Made by a program: the position numbers and the translations under genes. The notes under the pieces were generated by a model, which made no database searches, was not told where the DNA came from, and was given only the letters and a program-made list of their open reading frames with translations. Positions 8,962 to 17,021 of a stretch of 54,799 bases of DNA are shown here, one piece after another. How positions within the stretch are numbered: position 1 is the stretch's first letter; every line of letters begins with the position of its first letter. The stretch lies in NCBI GenBank assembly GCA_021785435.1, contig JAJYFE010000007.1, forward strand, positions 1-54,799, read 5' to 3'. The stretch comes from Planctomycetota bacterium (lineage in GTDB: Bacteria; Planctomycetota; Phycisphaerae; WQYP01).

Positions 8962-9294
8962 GGGGGCCACTGCGGGGGTTTCGGGTTTCAGGTTTTTGGC
9001 ACCGTCAGGAAATAATCTTTACATTTCGGGGCAACGTCGGTGTTTGGCGGGGCGCGGAAGACTAAGCTACAATCCGCCGCGGGCGTGGCAAATTTTCTGG
9101 GCGGGAGTTGAAACGGCCACCTTTTCACGGGGTGCTGGAGTCCACCGGGATAGGTCCGGTAGCCCGCAGGTCAAGTTGATGCGGGATGCCCGAAAACATT
9201 GCCGGCCCCATCGCCGCTGATGACCTGAAGCCACGGTGCTTTTCGTAGACACCGATGAGGCGTCCCAAACCGCGCTTCGCCAGACGCCGGTGCG
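8962..9294. other. Intergenic region, no gene seen
   Basis: Between the NuoM-like gene and the convergent TPR gene. 8991-9075 (GTCAGGAAATAATCTTTACA ... GGGCGCGGAAGACTAA) weakly resembles 13574-13640 and may be another dispersed repeat. No open frame here looks coding, and no terminator with a T-tract is evident. Confidence 0.45.
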
Positions 9295-10992
9295 TCAGTG
9301 GGGAGTGCGTCGGGTATAGATAACCGGCAGCATCATCCGTTGCACGCCACGACCAGCTTCCACCGGCGCAAGCCCGGCCAACCGGGCCGCCTCTACACGC
9401 AGGCGCGCCATCGCGGCCTGCAGTTGAATGCGCTCGGTTTGCAACTGCAGTTGTTGTGCCTGCACTTGGGCCAACCACGTCGCATCGAAGTTCAGCCCAC
9501 CAAAGCCGAACCATCCGAAGCCCGGAAGAACCCTCCGCCGGTAGTGATGGCGGCGATGGCGATGCAAGGGTTCTGGGCCAAGTCCCGCCAGCCCGGGGGT
9601 AGTTGGAGCAAAAAGCGGTGGCGGGCTCGCGCCACCGGGAACATTGATTTGAGGATTGATCCCCGGCATCCGCGGGTTCACTCCCGGGGACTGGGGATTC
9701 CGCCCCGGTTGCCGCGGATTTTGGCCGGGTGCCTGCGGGTTGACACCGGGCTGCGACGGATTTTGCCCCGGCGCCTGTGGATTGACACCGGGTCCGCCGA
9801 ACTGGTTTCCGAGGGGTTGCTGCGAAGGGGCTGGCGGCGGGTCGCCACCCGGCGCCACCACAATATTTTCCGGTTCAAAAAAGACCGGGCTTGGCCCAAT
9901 TCCGTACAGGCCAATGCCGTTGTTCAGGGCAGCCAGTTCCGCGTTGACTTGACGCAAGTCCGCGGTCACGCTTTCCAGCGCTACGCGATCCGCATCGTAT
10001 TGCGCCTGAAGCGAATCTTTCTCTTTCCGGTAGAGCTGCAACGCATGGAGCAGGCGGGCGTGCTTTTTCACACTGACCCAGGTAGCGCCGAAACGATACA
10101 GCCCCTGCGCCGCCAGTTTCGCCTGCATCTGCCGATCCGCCAAGGTGAACGCCCGCGCGAGCTTGCGGTAAAGTTCCGCTCGGCGCGAACCCCTATACCC
10201 ATGCAGAGCGACGTAAATGTTGTCGAGCAATCGGCGATTCCCGCCCGCTAGGGGCAGCGCCTGGGCATAGCACGCCAATGCCGCCGGCTGGAGCCGTTCA
10301 TGGTAATACACAATGGCCAGATCGTTCCACCCCAGCACATTATGCGGGCCGAGCACCAGGCATTTATGGAAGCTCGCGGCGGCTTTCGCCAGCTGCCCCA
10401 GCCGGTATTCGACGACGCCCTGCACAATCCAACCCGGCTGATAACCGGGATCAAGGGCCAGGGCCCTGCTGACCTGTCGCCCAGCCACAATGAGCTGGCC
10501 GGCCCGCAACGAGCCTAGCGCCGCATTGGTCAGACGCCGACGCTGAATCCGCAGGGAAACTCGCGCCGGCGCGGACATCCAACGGCCCGCAAACCAAACC
10601 CAGCTCGCAGCTTGATAGCGTTTATACCGCGCCAGCGCCTGGCGCACCTGGCCCCGCGGCTTGGCATGCGGATAGGTTTTTAAATACGACTGGAGTGCGG
10701 CTATGATCGCCGGCAGCTGTTGTTCGTGGGCGATTTGCGACTGCAAGTATGCCCACTGTTGTGCGGCGTATTGCGGGGAGTTCTTGGCGGTTTTCAGCTC
10801 CACCCCGACCAGTGCGTCCAGCGGAACCTGGAAGGCCGGCGCGCCGGCGGGTTCGATTACGTAATGCCGACCTTGGCGGTAGAAGCTGCCTTGAATCACC
10901 CGCCCGTCTTTGAGCGTCAGTACATCCGGACGGGCGACGGAACCGATCATCAGCCCCGTTAATACCGCCGGCAGCAACCATTTCACGCTCAT
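9295..10992 (-). CDS. Secreted TPR protein with Asn-Pro-rich tandem repeat
   Basis: 565 residues. The N-terminus (MSVKWLLPAVLTGLMIGSVA) looks like a signal peptide. It is followed by LTLKDGRVIQGSFYRQG, a small beta unit common in planctomycete secreted proteins. Residues ~150-260 form TPR-like helices (ALALDPGYQPGWIVQGVVEY, then KCLVLGPHNVLGWNDLAIVY). A coiled-coil stretch follows (~340-370, DRVALESVTADLRQVNAEL). Residues ~400-450 are a tandem repeat with unit (V/Q/R)NP(Q/S/R)xPG, about seven copies. A His/Arg patch (HRHRRHHYRRR) and a second coiled coil, Gln/Leu-rich, end the protein. Function unknown; protein scaffolding at the envelope is an inference from the TPR and coiled-coil parts. 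It is transcribed alone on the minus strand. Confidence 0.8.
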   Translation of the reverse strand: MSVKWLLPAVLTGLMIGSVARPDVLTLKDGRVIQGSFYRQGRHYVIEPAGAPAFQVPLDALVGVELKTAKNSPQYAAQQWAYLQSQIAHEQQLPAIIAALQSYLKTYPHAKPRGQVRQALARYKRYQAASWVWFAGRWMSAPARVSLRIQRRRLTNAALGSLRAGQLIVAGRQVSRALALDPGYQPGWIVQGVVEYRLGQLAKAAASFHKCLVLGPHNVLGWNDLAIVYYHERLQPAALACYAQALPLAGGNRRLLDNIYVALHGYRGSRRAELYRKLARAFTLADRQMQAKLAAQGLYRFGATWVSVKKHARLLHALQLYRKEKDSLQAQYDADRVALESVTADLRQVNAELAALNNGIGLYGIGPSPVFFEPENIVVAPGGDPPPAPSQQPLGNQFGGPGVNPQAPGQNPSQPGVNPQAPGQNPRQPGRNPQSPGVNPRMPGINPQINVPGGASPPPLFAPTTPGLAGLGPEPLHRHRRHHYRRRVLPGFGWFGFGGLNFDATWLAQVQAQQLQLQTERIQLQAAMARLRVEAARLAGLAPVEAGRGVQRMMLPVIYTRRTPH

Positions 10993-11211
10993 GGCCCACC
11001 GACCTTTCCGGCGCGCCGGGTCTGGGGCGCCACTCCCGGCGGCGCGTCAACCTCTTGTATCTGGTCTTTCCGGATGGGCAGCGGGACTATCGGGATCGGA
11101 GGTCGTGTCTCCGCAGACACCCATCCCCGCGATTTCAGGCCAGACGATGCACCGCCCATCCCCTAAACTTATTATAGCATCGCCACTGGTCGGAACCCAA
11201 CCGGACTGCGA

Positions 11212-11340
11212 GCATCGGTATCACCATCTGCGTGTTTCTTGGTGCGACGGAAAGCTTTTTTCGTCGCAAGGATTGCAATGCTCGGCGGAGCGTGACTCCC
11301 GGCAGAGGTCACCCTCACGACGCTTCGACGCGGGGGCGAA
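11212..11340. repeat. Dispersed repeat family B, copy 1
   Basis: A block reading TCTGCGTGTTTCTTGGTGCG, with CGTCGCAAGGATT, then CTCCCGGCAGAGGTCACC and CGCTTCGACGCGGGGGC. The same series occurs at 11636-11732 and, more diverged, at 45393-45515. CGACG...CGTCG arms flank an A/T-rich centre and could form a hairpin. Confidence 0.65.
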
Positions 11341-11454
11341 GTGGAGCCGCCCATGCCCGCTAATGGATGCGAATTAAGGCAAATTTTCCTTTATTAGCGA
11401 TCCATAGCGTGGTATCAGCGGTTTGTAGTCGTTCCCGGGCCGCGGCGGTTGGCG

Positions 11455-11537
11455 CGGCCCTGACCCGTCGCTGCAGTTTAGTCGCGCCCGGCAACCTCCG
11501 GGCTATGAAACGAGTGCCGCAGGTCGCCGCAGGCGAC
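11455..11537. repeat. Dispersed repeat family E fragment with GTCGCC hairpin
   Basis: The segment ACCCGTCGCTGCAGTTTAGT, then CTCCGGGCTA, recurs at 25713-25755 and partly at 32790-32815. 11523-11537 is a GTCGCC-GCA-GGCGAC hairpin. This lies inside the 1.2-kb gene-free stretch 10993-12206, which is almost wholly repeat-derived. Confidence 0.55.
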
Positions 11538-11635
11538 TCGCCCCGGTGAGATGCCTCATCGCACCGAAGTCGCTGTGGATAAACCTAAGTCATGCTTCAA
11601 AATAAGTGACAGTCGAATTAACACGCGACCTTGTA

Positions 11636-11860
11636 TCACAATCTGCATGTTTCTTCGCGCGACGCGAAAATTCCTTTCGTCGCAAGGATTCCGATGTTCG
11701 GCAAAGCCTTACCCCCGGCAGAGTCTGCCGAAGGTCGCCGTGGGCGACTAAACTACTCTGCCTCCGTGCGGACCGGGGGCCAAGTGGTTGGTTGCGGCTT
11801 CGCCGCACCGGATAATCTGTGGATTGCGTTTGGTTGCGGCCGGCGGGCCGCGCTGTGGGG
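11636..11860. repeat. Repeat family B copy 2 joined to family D copy 2
   Basis: 11636-11732 repeats the family B series (TCTGCATGTTTCTTCGCGCG, CGTCGCAAGGATTCC, TTACCCCCGGCAGAG). It runs straight into a GTCGCC/GGCGAC hairpin (11734-11748) and then into family D (CCTCCGTGCGGACCGGGGGC, TTGGTTGCGGC, GGGCCGCGCTG). The hairpin plus D arrangement is the same as at 997-1078, so the units appear to move or duplicate as a block. Confidence 0.65.
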
Positions 11861-11883
11861 ACTACCGCTTGGTCACCACTTGG

Positions 11884-12022
11884 CTTTCGGGTATTGCGTC
11901 CGGAAGCCGTTCACCGGATCGCGGCGGGCGACTCGCTACGGCGACCCAAAGGCCGGTGCTTCGGGTTCGGTGGCGGGTCCGGGGCCCTTTCGGCAACCAG
12001 AAATTTATTACTCGACAAGGGC
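11884..12022. repeat. Dispersed repeat family A, copy 2
   Basis: CTTTCGGGTATTGCGTCCGG and AAGCCGTTCACC, then a weakened hairpin (ATCGCGGCGGGCGACTCG), the body GGTGCTTCGGGTTCGGTGGC and the right end CAACCAGAAATTTATTACTC. It is in the same orientation as the other three copies. Confidence 0.75.
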
Positions 12023-12149
12023 GTAGCCGGTCTTGGGGAACCTTGGGCGTAACGTCTCCTTTCATACGGCCGCGACTATCTACAATTCATGGCGAACCTA
12101 ATGGATCAATTTAACTGATATATGACCTAATTACAACATATTTGATTTA

Positions 12150-12155
12150 TATAAT
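12150..12155 (+). promoter_or_regulatory. Possible -10 box (TATAAT) upstream of the YeiH-like gene
   Basis: A perfect TATAAT lies in the AT-rich stretch 12105-12160, which stands out from GC-rich surroundings, 52 bp ahead of the GTG start. No good -35 box is found at 16-18 bp spacing, so this is only a candidate. Confidence 0.3.
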
Positions 12156-12206
12156 CGCCGCACCTATCGTTCCGTCCTTTTACGGCAAAAATGAAAGGAG
12201 GTCGCC

Positions 12207-13469
12207 GTGAACCCAATGGCGGAGCAGGCACCCGCGGAATACAGATCCGAATCACCGTTACCAGAGGCGCCCGCAGAAAACTTTAGAGCGAACCACCCTG
12301 GCCCCGTGACGGGCAGGCTTTGGACAACACTGCGGTCGCCTTGGGGAGGGCGCAAGGCGACTGCCCAGGGGCAGGGGCTGCACAAAGTCATGCCAGAGGT
12401 ACATCGGCCACGGCAGACCTGCCCGCTTCGGGGCGGGGGTGCTCCACCAGACGCCGTCCGACCAAAGATGGGGCACTTGATCCAACGAGGGCTGTATGGT
12501 GCGGCGATCCTATGGTGTCTGTCTCCCTGGGCTTCGCCTCCCCTGGCGCTGGCCGCGGGAATGGCCCTGGCTCTGGCCATCGACAACCCGTGGCGTCAGG
12601 CCGGTCATCGCGTGTCCATGCGACTACTGCAGGCGTGCGTGGTATTGCTGGGATTCACCATGAATCTGCGCACGGTGCTTGCCGCGGGGCTGCACGGGGC
12701 GTTGTTCGGCGCCGCGAGCATCACCCTAACGCTGGTCGCGGGTTGGTGGCTTGGCCGTCGGCTGCGGATCGAAGCAAAAACCTCGCTGCTCATTGCCAGC
12801 GGGACGGCGATATGCGGCGGCTCGGCGATCGCCGCGGTGGCCAACGTGGTGAATGCGGACGAAGGGCCGGTGACGGTGGCCATGGGAACCGTGTTTCTGC
12901 TCAATGCGGTGGCGCTATACGCATTCGTGCCGTTGGGACACGCGCTGGCTCTAAGCCAACGGCAGTTCGGTCTTTGGGCGGGCATATCCATCCACGATAT
13001 CTCTTCGGTGGTGGCGGCGGCGGGGCGCTATGGATCGCTGGCGCTGACGATCGCCACGGCGGTGAAACTATCCCGCGCTCTGTGGATCATACCCGTGTCA
13101 TTGGTCCTGGCCTGGAAGGTGGATAGGACCGCCCAGACCGGGGAGGGTGGCCACACCGTCCCGCTGGCGCCAGACGCCGCCGCCGCGGTTTTACCTCCGC
13201 GGCGCCGCAGGCATCGGATACCCTGGTTCATCGGTTTATTTCTGCTGGCCAGCGTGTTTCGCAGCCTCCCAACCGGGATGAACGCCTGGGACCCGGACCT
13301 CACCCGGCTGGGCCAAACCGGCCTGACCGTGACGCTGTTCTTAATCGGCGCGGCGTTATCGAAGCGGACGTTGGCCGCGGTTGGATTTAAACCGTTATTG
13401 CAGGGGGTATTGTTATGGGCGTTGATCGCTGGCGGCACCCTGGCCATGATCCGTTGGGGTGGGATCTGA
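12207..13469 (+). CDS. YeiH/UPF0324-family putative anion permease
   Basis: A membrane protein of the PF03601 (Cons_hypoth698) family, whose members are putative sulfate or small-anion exporters; the substrate is not established. Family marks are LLQACVVLLGFTMNL, TSLLIASGTAICGGSAIAAV, NADEGPVTVAMGTVFLLNA, WAGISIHDISSVVAA and a final TLFLIGAALSKRTL. About 9-10 membrane segments follow residue ~88. The GTG at 12207 is preceded by a near-perfect AAAGGAGGT (12194-12202), which supports translation of an unusual hydrophilic N-terminal extension of about 87 residues. Without that site I would have chosen the ATG at 12468 (MGHLIQRGLYG). It is alone on its strand, with repeats upstream and no matching operon partner. 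Confidence 0.85.
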   Translation: MNPMAEQAPAEYRSESPLPEAPAENFRANHPGPVTGRLWTTLRSPWGGRKATAQGQGLHKVMPEVHRPRQTCPLRGGGAPPDAVRPKMGHLIQRGLYGAAILWCLSPWASPPLALAAGMALALAIDNPWRQAGHRVSMRLLQACVVLLGFTMNLRTVLAAGLHGALFGAASITLTLVAGWWLGRRLRIEAKTSLLIASGTAICGGSAIAAVANVVNADEGPVTVAMGTVFLLNAVALYAFVPLGHALALSQRQFGLWAGISIHDISSVVAAAGRYGSLALTIATAVKLSRALWIIPVSLVLAWKVDRTAQTGEGGHTVPLAPDAAAAVLPPRRRRHRIPWFIGLFLLASVFRSLPTGMNAWDPDLTRLGQTGLTVTLFLIGAALSKRTLAAVGFKPLLQGVLLWALIAGGTLAMIRWGGI

Positions 13470-13875
13470 AAATTCGCAATGCCCGGGGGCAACCCGTTTC
13501 CGATTCCAGCTCCGCTGGTTGTAACCGTTCACGCGCCGATGCCGTTCGCCCGCCGTCACCCGCGGCTTGGGGGCCGTAAGGAAATAACCTTGTACCTCTC
13601 GGCCGAACGCCGGGGTTGACCAGGGCGCGGAATACTAATCCTGACCTGTCGGGACCGTGGCGACGGCAGCGGCTGAAATTTGATTGCGGCCAGGCCGCGC
13701 TGGGCCCTTGGCGTGCTTTGCGGTGGAGGGCTCGCGTTAACTGGTCCAGCGGTGGCTTGCCAAGGAACAGGGAGTCGGATAAAAATCTGAAGGGGGCGGG
13801 GCGGAGCTGCCTTTCGCCCCGCTGGGGCCGGCGTGGCTAGATACGGAAAACCGCAAACTGAAAACTGAAAACTCC
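13470..13875. other. Intergenic region, no gene seen
   Basis: Contains a segment (13574-13640) resembling 8991-9075, a family D fragment (GATTGCGGCCAGGCCGCGCT near 13682), and just before fabZ a short direct repeat (AAACTGAAAACTGAAAACT). No coding frame or clear promoter is evident. Confidence 0.45.
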
Positions 13876-14376
13876 ATGCAATTCCGCCTGGTGGATAAGC
13901 TGGTGCGGCTGGCGCCTGGTCAAACGATTGTGATGACCAAGCAGGTCCACCCGGCGGAAGAGTATCTGGCTGATCATTTTCCCGAATTTCCCGTGTTGCC
14001 CGGCGTGTTGATGCTGGAGGCGGCGGTGCAGGCGGCGGCCTGGCTGGTGCGGGAATATGAACGGTTCGCCCACAGCCTGATTGTCCTGCGCTCGGTGCGC
14101 GGGGTTCGGTATGGCGCCTTCGTCCAGCCAGGACAGGTCCTGACGATTCAAGCGGACACGGTGCGTCTGGAATCGGAGTCGAGTGAATTCAAGATCCGTG
14201 GAGAAGTAGGGGCCGCCACCGCCATTCAGGGGCGCATCGAACTGGCCCATCGTAACCTAGCGGACGGTGATCCGGCTCTGGCGGGACTGGACAAAAAACT
14301 GATTGATGGCATGATGGCGCAGTGGAAGCAGCTGCAAATTCAAGCGGGAGTTCCTTATGCCCATGACGCGGGATGA
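13876..14376 (+). CDS. FabZ-like 3-hydroxyacyl-ACP dehydratase
   Basis: A hotdog-fold dehydratase of 166 residues, expected to dehydrate 3-hydroxyacyl chains carried on ACP. The catalytic region DHFPEFPVLPGVLMLEAAVQAAAW (positions ~33-56) matches the FabZ signature H-F-P-x-x-P-V-x-P-G, with His near 34 and Glu near 48. The C-terminal ~25 residues (KKLIDGMMAQWKQLQIQAG) form an extra helix not found in short FabZ proteins. The next gene is an acyl carrier protein overlapping by 20 bp, so the pair is probably translationally coupled. Paired FabZ/ACP genes of this look are common in Planctomycetota and related to those of ladderane-producing anammox bacteria. A role in a special lipid is inference. 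The ribosome site is weak. Confidence 0.85.
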   Translation: MQFRLVDKLVRLAPGQTIVMTKQVHPAEEYLADHFPEFPVLPGVLMLEAAVQAAAWLVREYERFAHSLIVLRSVRGVRYGAFVQPGQVLTIQADTVRLESESSEFKIRGEVGAATAIQGRIELAHRNLADGDPALAGLDKKLIDGMMAQWKQLQIQAGVPYAHDAG

Positions 14377-14740
14377 CGTTCTTGCCAAGGTGCGCGGTGT
14401 GCTCACCGAGGCCTTGGCGGTGGATCCGAAGGAGGTGGTGCCGACGGCCCGGCTGAATGAGGACCTGGGCGCGGAATCGATCGACTATCTGGATATTACC
14501 TTCCAATTGGAGAAAGCCTTCAGCATCAAGATACCCCAGGGCGAGCTGTCGCCGGAAAGCGTATTTTCCAATCCCGAATATGTCAGCAACGGGCACGTGA
14601 CTCCGGCGGGGCTGGAAGAACTGAAGCGCCGGATGCCGTTCGCCGATTTCACGGCGTTTGAAAAAAATCCGGATATCAACAAGTTTCGCGATGTGTTCAC
14701 GGTGGACACGCTGGTGCGCTACGTGATGACCAAAATTTAG
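14357..14740 (+). CDS. Acyl carrier protein, extended planctomycete type
   Basis: A 127-residue ACP. The phosphopantetheine Ser lies in DLGAESIDYLDITFQLEKAF (Ser near residue 39), which is the GxES variant in place of the classical GADSLD. The protein is ~45 residues longer than AcpP, with an extra segment between helices III and IV (NGHVTPAGLEELKRRMPFAD) and a conserved final TVDTLVRYVM. Such extended ACPs occur in Planctomycetota lipid clusters. It overlaps fabZ by 20 bp. The last base of its stop codon TAG (14738-14740) is also the first base of the inverted-repeat element that follows, so the native C-terminus may have been altered by insertion. Confidence 0.88.
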   Translation: MPMTRDDVLAKVRGVLTEALAVDPKEVVPTARLNEDLGAESIDYLDITFQLEKAFSIKIPQGELSPESVFSNPEYVSNGHVTPAGLEELKRRMPFADFTAFEKNPDINKFRDVFTVDTLVRYVMTKI

Positions 14741-15018
14741 GAGTCTGTCCAGGTAACAGCGGGCCTGCGACGGCCTGATTTTCGGCCTCCCTCAAGAAGT
14801 GGCGACGAGGGCGTATCTGGTTAAGACGATACGCCGAGGAGCCGCGCCGTGGAGGGGGGCCGAAAGGCAGGCCGCCCGGAGGGTGGGCCGGAAACGGGCC
14901 GCCTGCTTTGTTGTCGGCTCTCGGCGACTCATTTTGGCCAGAGTCGCCGGCGCGTCGCCGCCGCGCATGCGGCCCGTTTCCGGCCCGTCGCAGGCCCGCT
15001 GTTACTTGGACAGACTCC
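14740..15018. mobile_element. MITE-like element with ~36-bp terminal inverted repeats
   Basis: The left end GGAGTCTGTCCAGGTAACAG continues as CGGGCCTGCGACGG. The reverse complement of the right end is GGAGTCTGTCCAAGTAACAG continuing as CGGGCCTGCGACGG, so about 33 of 34 bases match. A TTA triplet lies directly outside both ends (14737-14739 and 15019-15021), as expected for a 3-bp target duplication. A second inner inverted pair (GGGCCGGAAACGGGCCGCC against GCGGCCCGTTTCCGGCCC) exists. The length is 279 bp and there is no transposase, so it would be a non-autonomous element. IS5-group elements give 3-bp duplications, but the family is not assigned. Confidence 0.75.
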
Positions 15019-15022
15019 TTAC

Positions 15023-15712
15023 ATGAACATCTTGGTGGCAGGGCCACACCCCGACGATCAGGAACTGGCGATGGGAGGAACCATCGCCCTGCTGGCGCGG
15101 CGTGGGCACCGTGTGACGCTGCTGGATATAACCGATGGCGAACCGACGCCGCACGGGTCGCCGGAAATCCGGGCGGCGGAGGCGGCCGCGGCGGCGGCGG
15201 CGCTGGGCGTGGCGCGGCAGGCGGCCGGGTTGAGGAACCGGGAGGTTTTATATTCCCTGGCCGGGCGCCATCAGCTGGCGGCTATTTATCGCCAGCTGCG
15301 GCCGGATATTCTTTTTTTGCCGTATCCACAGGACGCGCATCCGGATCACGGGCAGGTTACCCGTATCGCCGAGGACGCCCGCTTTGATGCCAAGCTGACG
15401 CGTTCGACCATTCCGGGAGAACCCTTTTACCCGCCGCGGCTGATCTATTACTTTTGCACGCATCTGCGGATGAATTTTCCCGCCAGTTTTTGCGTGGATG
15501 TGTCCGCGACGATGGAAGTGAAGATGCAGGCGCTGCGCTGCTATGATTCGCAGTTTTTCCGGGGCCGTCCCGCGGCCGAACAGGGGGCGGTGCTTGATTA
15601 TGTGCGTAACCTTGATGCATACTTTGGGGGTACGATTCGCCGCCCCTTCGCCGAGCCGTTTTACGTGACGGAAATGCTCGGGCTAAGCGGGTTGGAGGAA
15701 ATAGTCCTCTGA
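15023..15712 (+). CDS. PIG-L family deacetylase (BshB1-like)
   Basis: A zinc-dependent N-acetylglucosaminyl deacetylase of the LmbE/PIG-L fold, 229 residues. Zinc motifs are GPHPDDQELAMGGT near the N-terminus and DAHPDHGQV near residue 110. The overall pattern (DITDGEPTPHGSPEIRAAEA, LFLPYPQDAHPDH, MEVKMQALRCYDSQFF, EPFYVTEMLGL) matches BshB1, which deacetylates GlcNAc-malate in bacillithiol synthesis. No other bacillithiol gene is nearby, so the substrate stays open. The ATG at 15023 is where the domain begins; a longer reading to 14849 lies within the mobile element. The start codon is only 4 bp from that element, which must supply any ribosome site or promoter. Confidence 0.88.
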   Translation: MNILVAGPHPDDQELAMGGTIALLARRGHRVTLLDITDGEPTPHGSPEIRAAEAAAAAAALGVARQAAGLRNREVLYSLAGRHQLAAIYRQLRPDILFLPYPQDAHPDHGQVTRIAEDARFDAKLTRSTIPGEPFYPPRLIYYFCTHLRMNFPASFCVDVSATMEVKMQALRCYDSQFFRGRPAAEQGAVLDYVRNLDAYFGGTIRRPFAEPFYVTEMLGLSGLEEIVL

Positions 15713-15848
15713 AAGGATGGAAACGCACGGACGCGCCAACCGAGCCGCAACCGTGCTGCGACCGTAAGGGAGCGGTTTAACCGACGCTACAGCGACCCGG
15801 ACAGCAGGATTGCAGGATGGAAAGCAAGCTTAATCTGCGGGAGGCCCC

Positions 15849-17012
15849 ATGGCCGATAAAGTGATGGCACAACCGGTACTGGATTTAAACGTAGCGGCGC
15901 CAGCGCCAGCGCCGGCGGCGCCGAAGAAGCCAATTCCCAAAATCCATCGTTTTTTGGAAGCGGTGGCGCGGGTGGAGGGAACCGACGTGCATCTAAAAGC
16001 CGACGTCGCGCCGCGCATCCGCAAAAAGGGGGAGCTGATTCCTACCAACAGCGGCCCGTTGACCAACGACGAAATTGAAGCGATGGTGCAGGAAATAGTA
16101 AAACCCGCGCAATGGGAGGAGTTTCAGCGGAACGGCCAGATTGACCTGGCTTACCCGCTGACGGTGCGCGAGCGGTTCCGCATCAATATTTTCCGCCAGC
16201 GGGGCCAGATCAGCCTGGCGGCCCGCCGCATCAATCCCAAGATTCCGACCTACTCGCAGCTGCACCTGCCGCCGATCATGGAGCAGATCGCGGAGAACGA
16301 ACAGGGCCTGATCCTGCTGGCGGGCATCACCGGCAGCGGAAAAAGTACCACCATCGCGGCGATGCTCGAGCAGGTCAACGAACGGCGGAGCTGCCATGTT
16401 GTGACGATTGAAAATCCGATTGAATACACGTATGTGGACCGCAAAGCGCTGATTAACCAGCGTGAAATCGGCTTGGATTGCGACAGCTACGACAACGCCC
16501 TGCGGGCGCTCATGCGCGAAGACCCGGACGTGGTGCTGATTGGCGAAATGCGCGACCGCGAGACTTTTCAGGCCGGGATCATCGCCACGGAAACCGGCCA
16601 CCTGGTGTTTTCGACGATTCACGCCGGCAGCGCCCCGGGGGCGATCACCCGTATTTTGGAATTGTTTCCCACCGAGATGCACGCCAATATGCGCCAAGCC
16701 ATCGCCACCAATATGAAGGCTATTATCTTTCAAAAGCTGGTTCCGTCCATCCAGAAAGGGGTAGACCTGGTGCCGGTGGTGGAAGTGATGCTGAGCACGC
16801 CGGCGGTTCGAAAATATATTCTGGACGGCCGCGAAAATGAATTAAGACAGGTGATTTTGGCAGAGCGCGGCGCCGGGATGATTGATTTCAATGAAATGCT
16901 GGTGGAACTGGTGGAAAAGGAGATGGTGCACCCGCGGGAAGCGTACGCAGCCTCTCCCAACGCCGAAGAATTACGCATGCGCATGCGGGGTATCCGGACG
17001 GCCGGCATGTAG
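15849..17012 (+). CDS. pilT: PilT/PilU-type twitching motility ATPase
   Basis: A hexameric ATPase expected to power type IV pilus retraction at the inner membrane face, 387 residues. It has a Pro/Ala-rich N-terminus (residues 15-30). Walker A is GITGSGKST (about 159-167), the Asp box is IENPIEY, and Walker B is VVLIGEMRD. The His box STIHAGSA is also present. The C-terminal part is of PilT length. The ribosome site GGGAGG lies 7 bp ahead of the ATG. It starts an apparent three-gene run with the PilB-like pseudo-ATPase and the CvpA-like membrane protein. No pilC, pilM-Q or major pilin gene follows, although two pseudopilins are found at 42 and 54 kb. The C-terminus does not show a clear AIRNLIRE motif, so PilU is an alternative. 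Confidence 0.92.
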   Translation: MADKVMAQPVLDLNVAAPAPAPAAPKKPIPKIHRFLEAVARVEGTDVHLKADVAPRIRKKGELIPTNSGPLTNDEIEAMVQEIVKPAQWEEFQRNGQIDLAYPLTVRERFRINIFRQRGQISLAARRINPKIPTYSQLHLPPIMEQIAENEQGLILLAGITGSGKSTTIAAMLEQVNERRSCHVVTIENPIEYTYVDRKALINQREIGLDCDSYDNALRALMREDPDVVLIGEMRDRETFQAGIIATETGHLVFSTIHAGSAPGAITRILELFPTEMHANMRQAIATNMKAIIFQKLVPSIQKGVDLVPVVEVMLSTPAVRKYILDGRENELRQVILAERGAGMIDFNEMLVELVEKEMVHPREAYAASPNAEELRMRMRGIRTAGM

Positions 17013-17021
17013 GGCCTAATA

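Noticed and set aside
9655..9810. Regular short DNA repeats that could look like a CRISPR array
   Set aside because: The period is about 21-24 bp, has no spacers, and stays in frame as an Asn-Pro-Gly protein repeat.
11367..12114. Several open frames of 60-130 codons in the repeat-rich stretch
   Set aside because: They run through repeat families B, D, E and A in different frames, without ribosome sites or recognisable protein features.
14849..15022. N-terminal extension of the PIG-L deacetylase
   Set aside because: The extra 58 codons are inside the inverted-repeat element; the conserved domain starts at the ATG at 15023.
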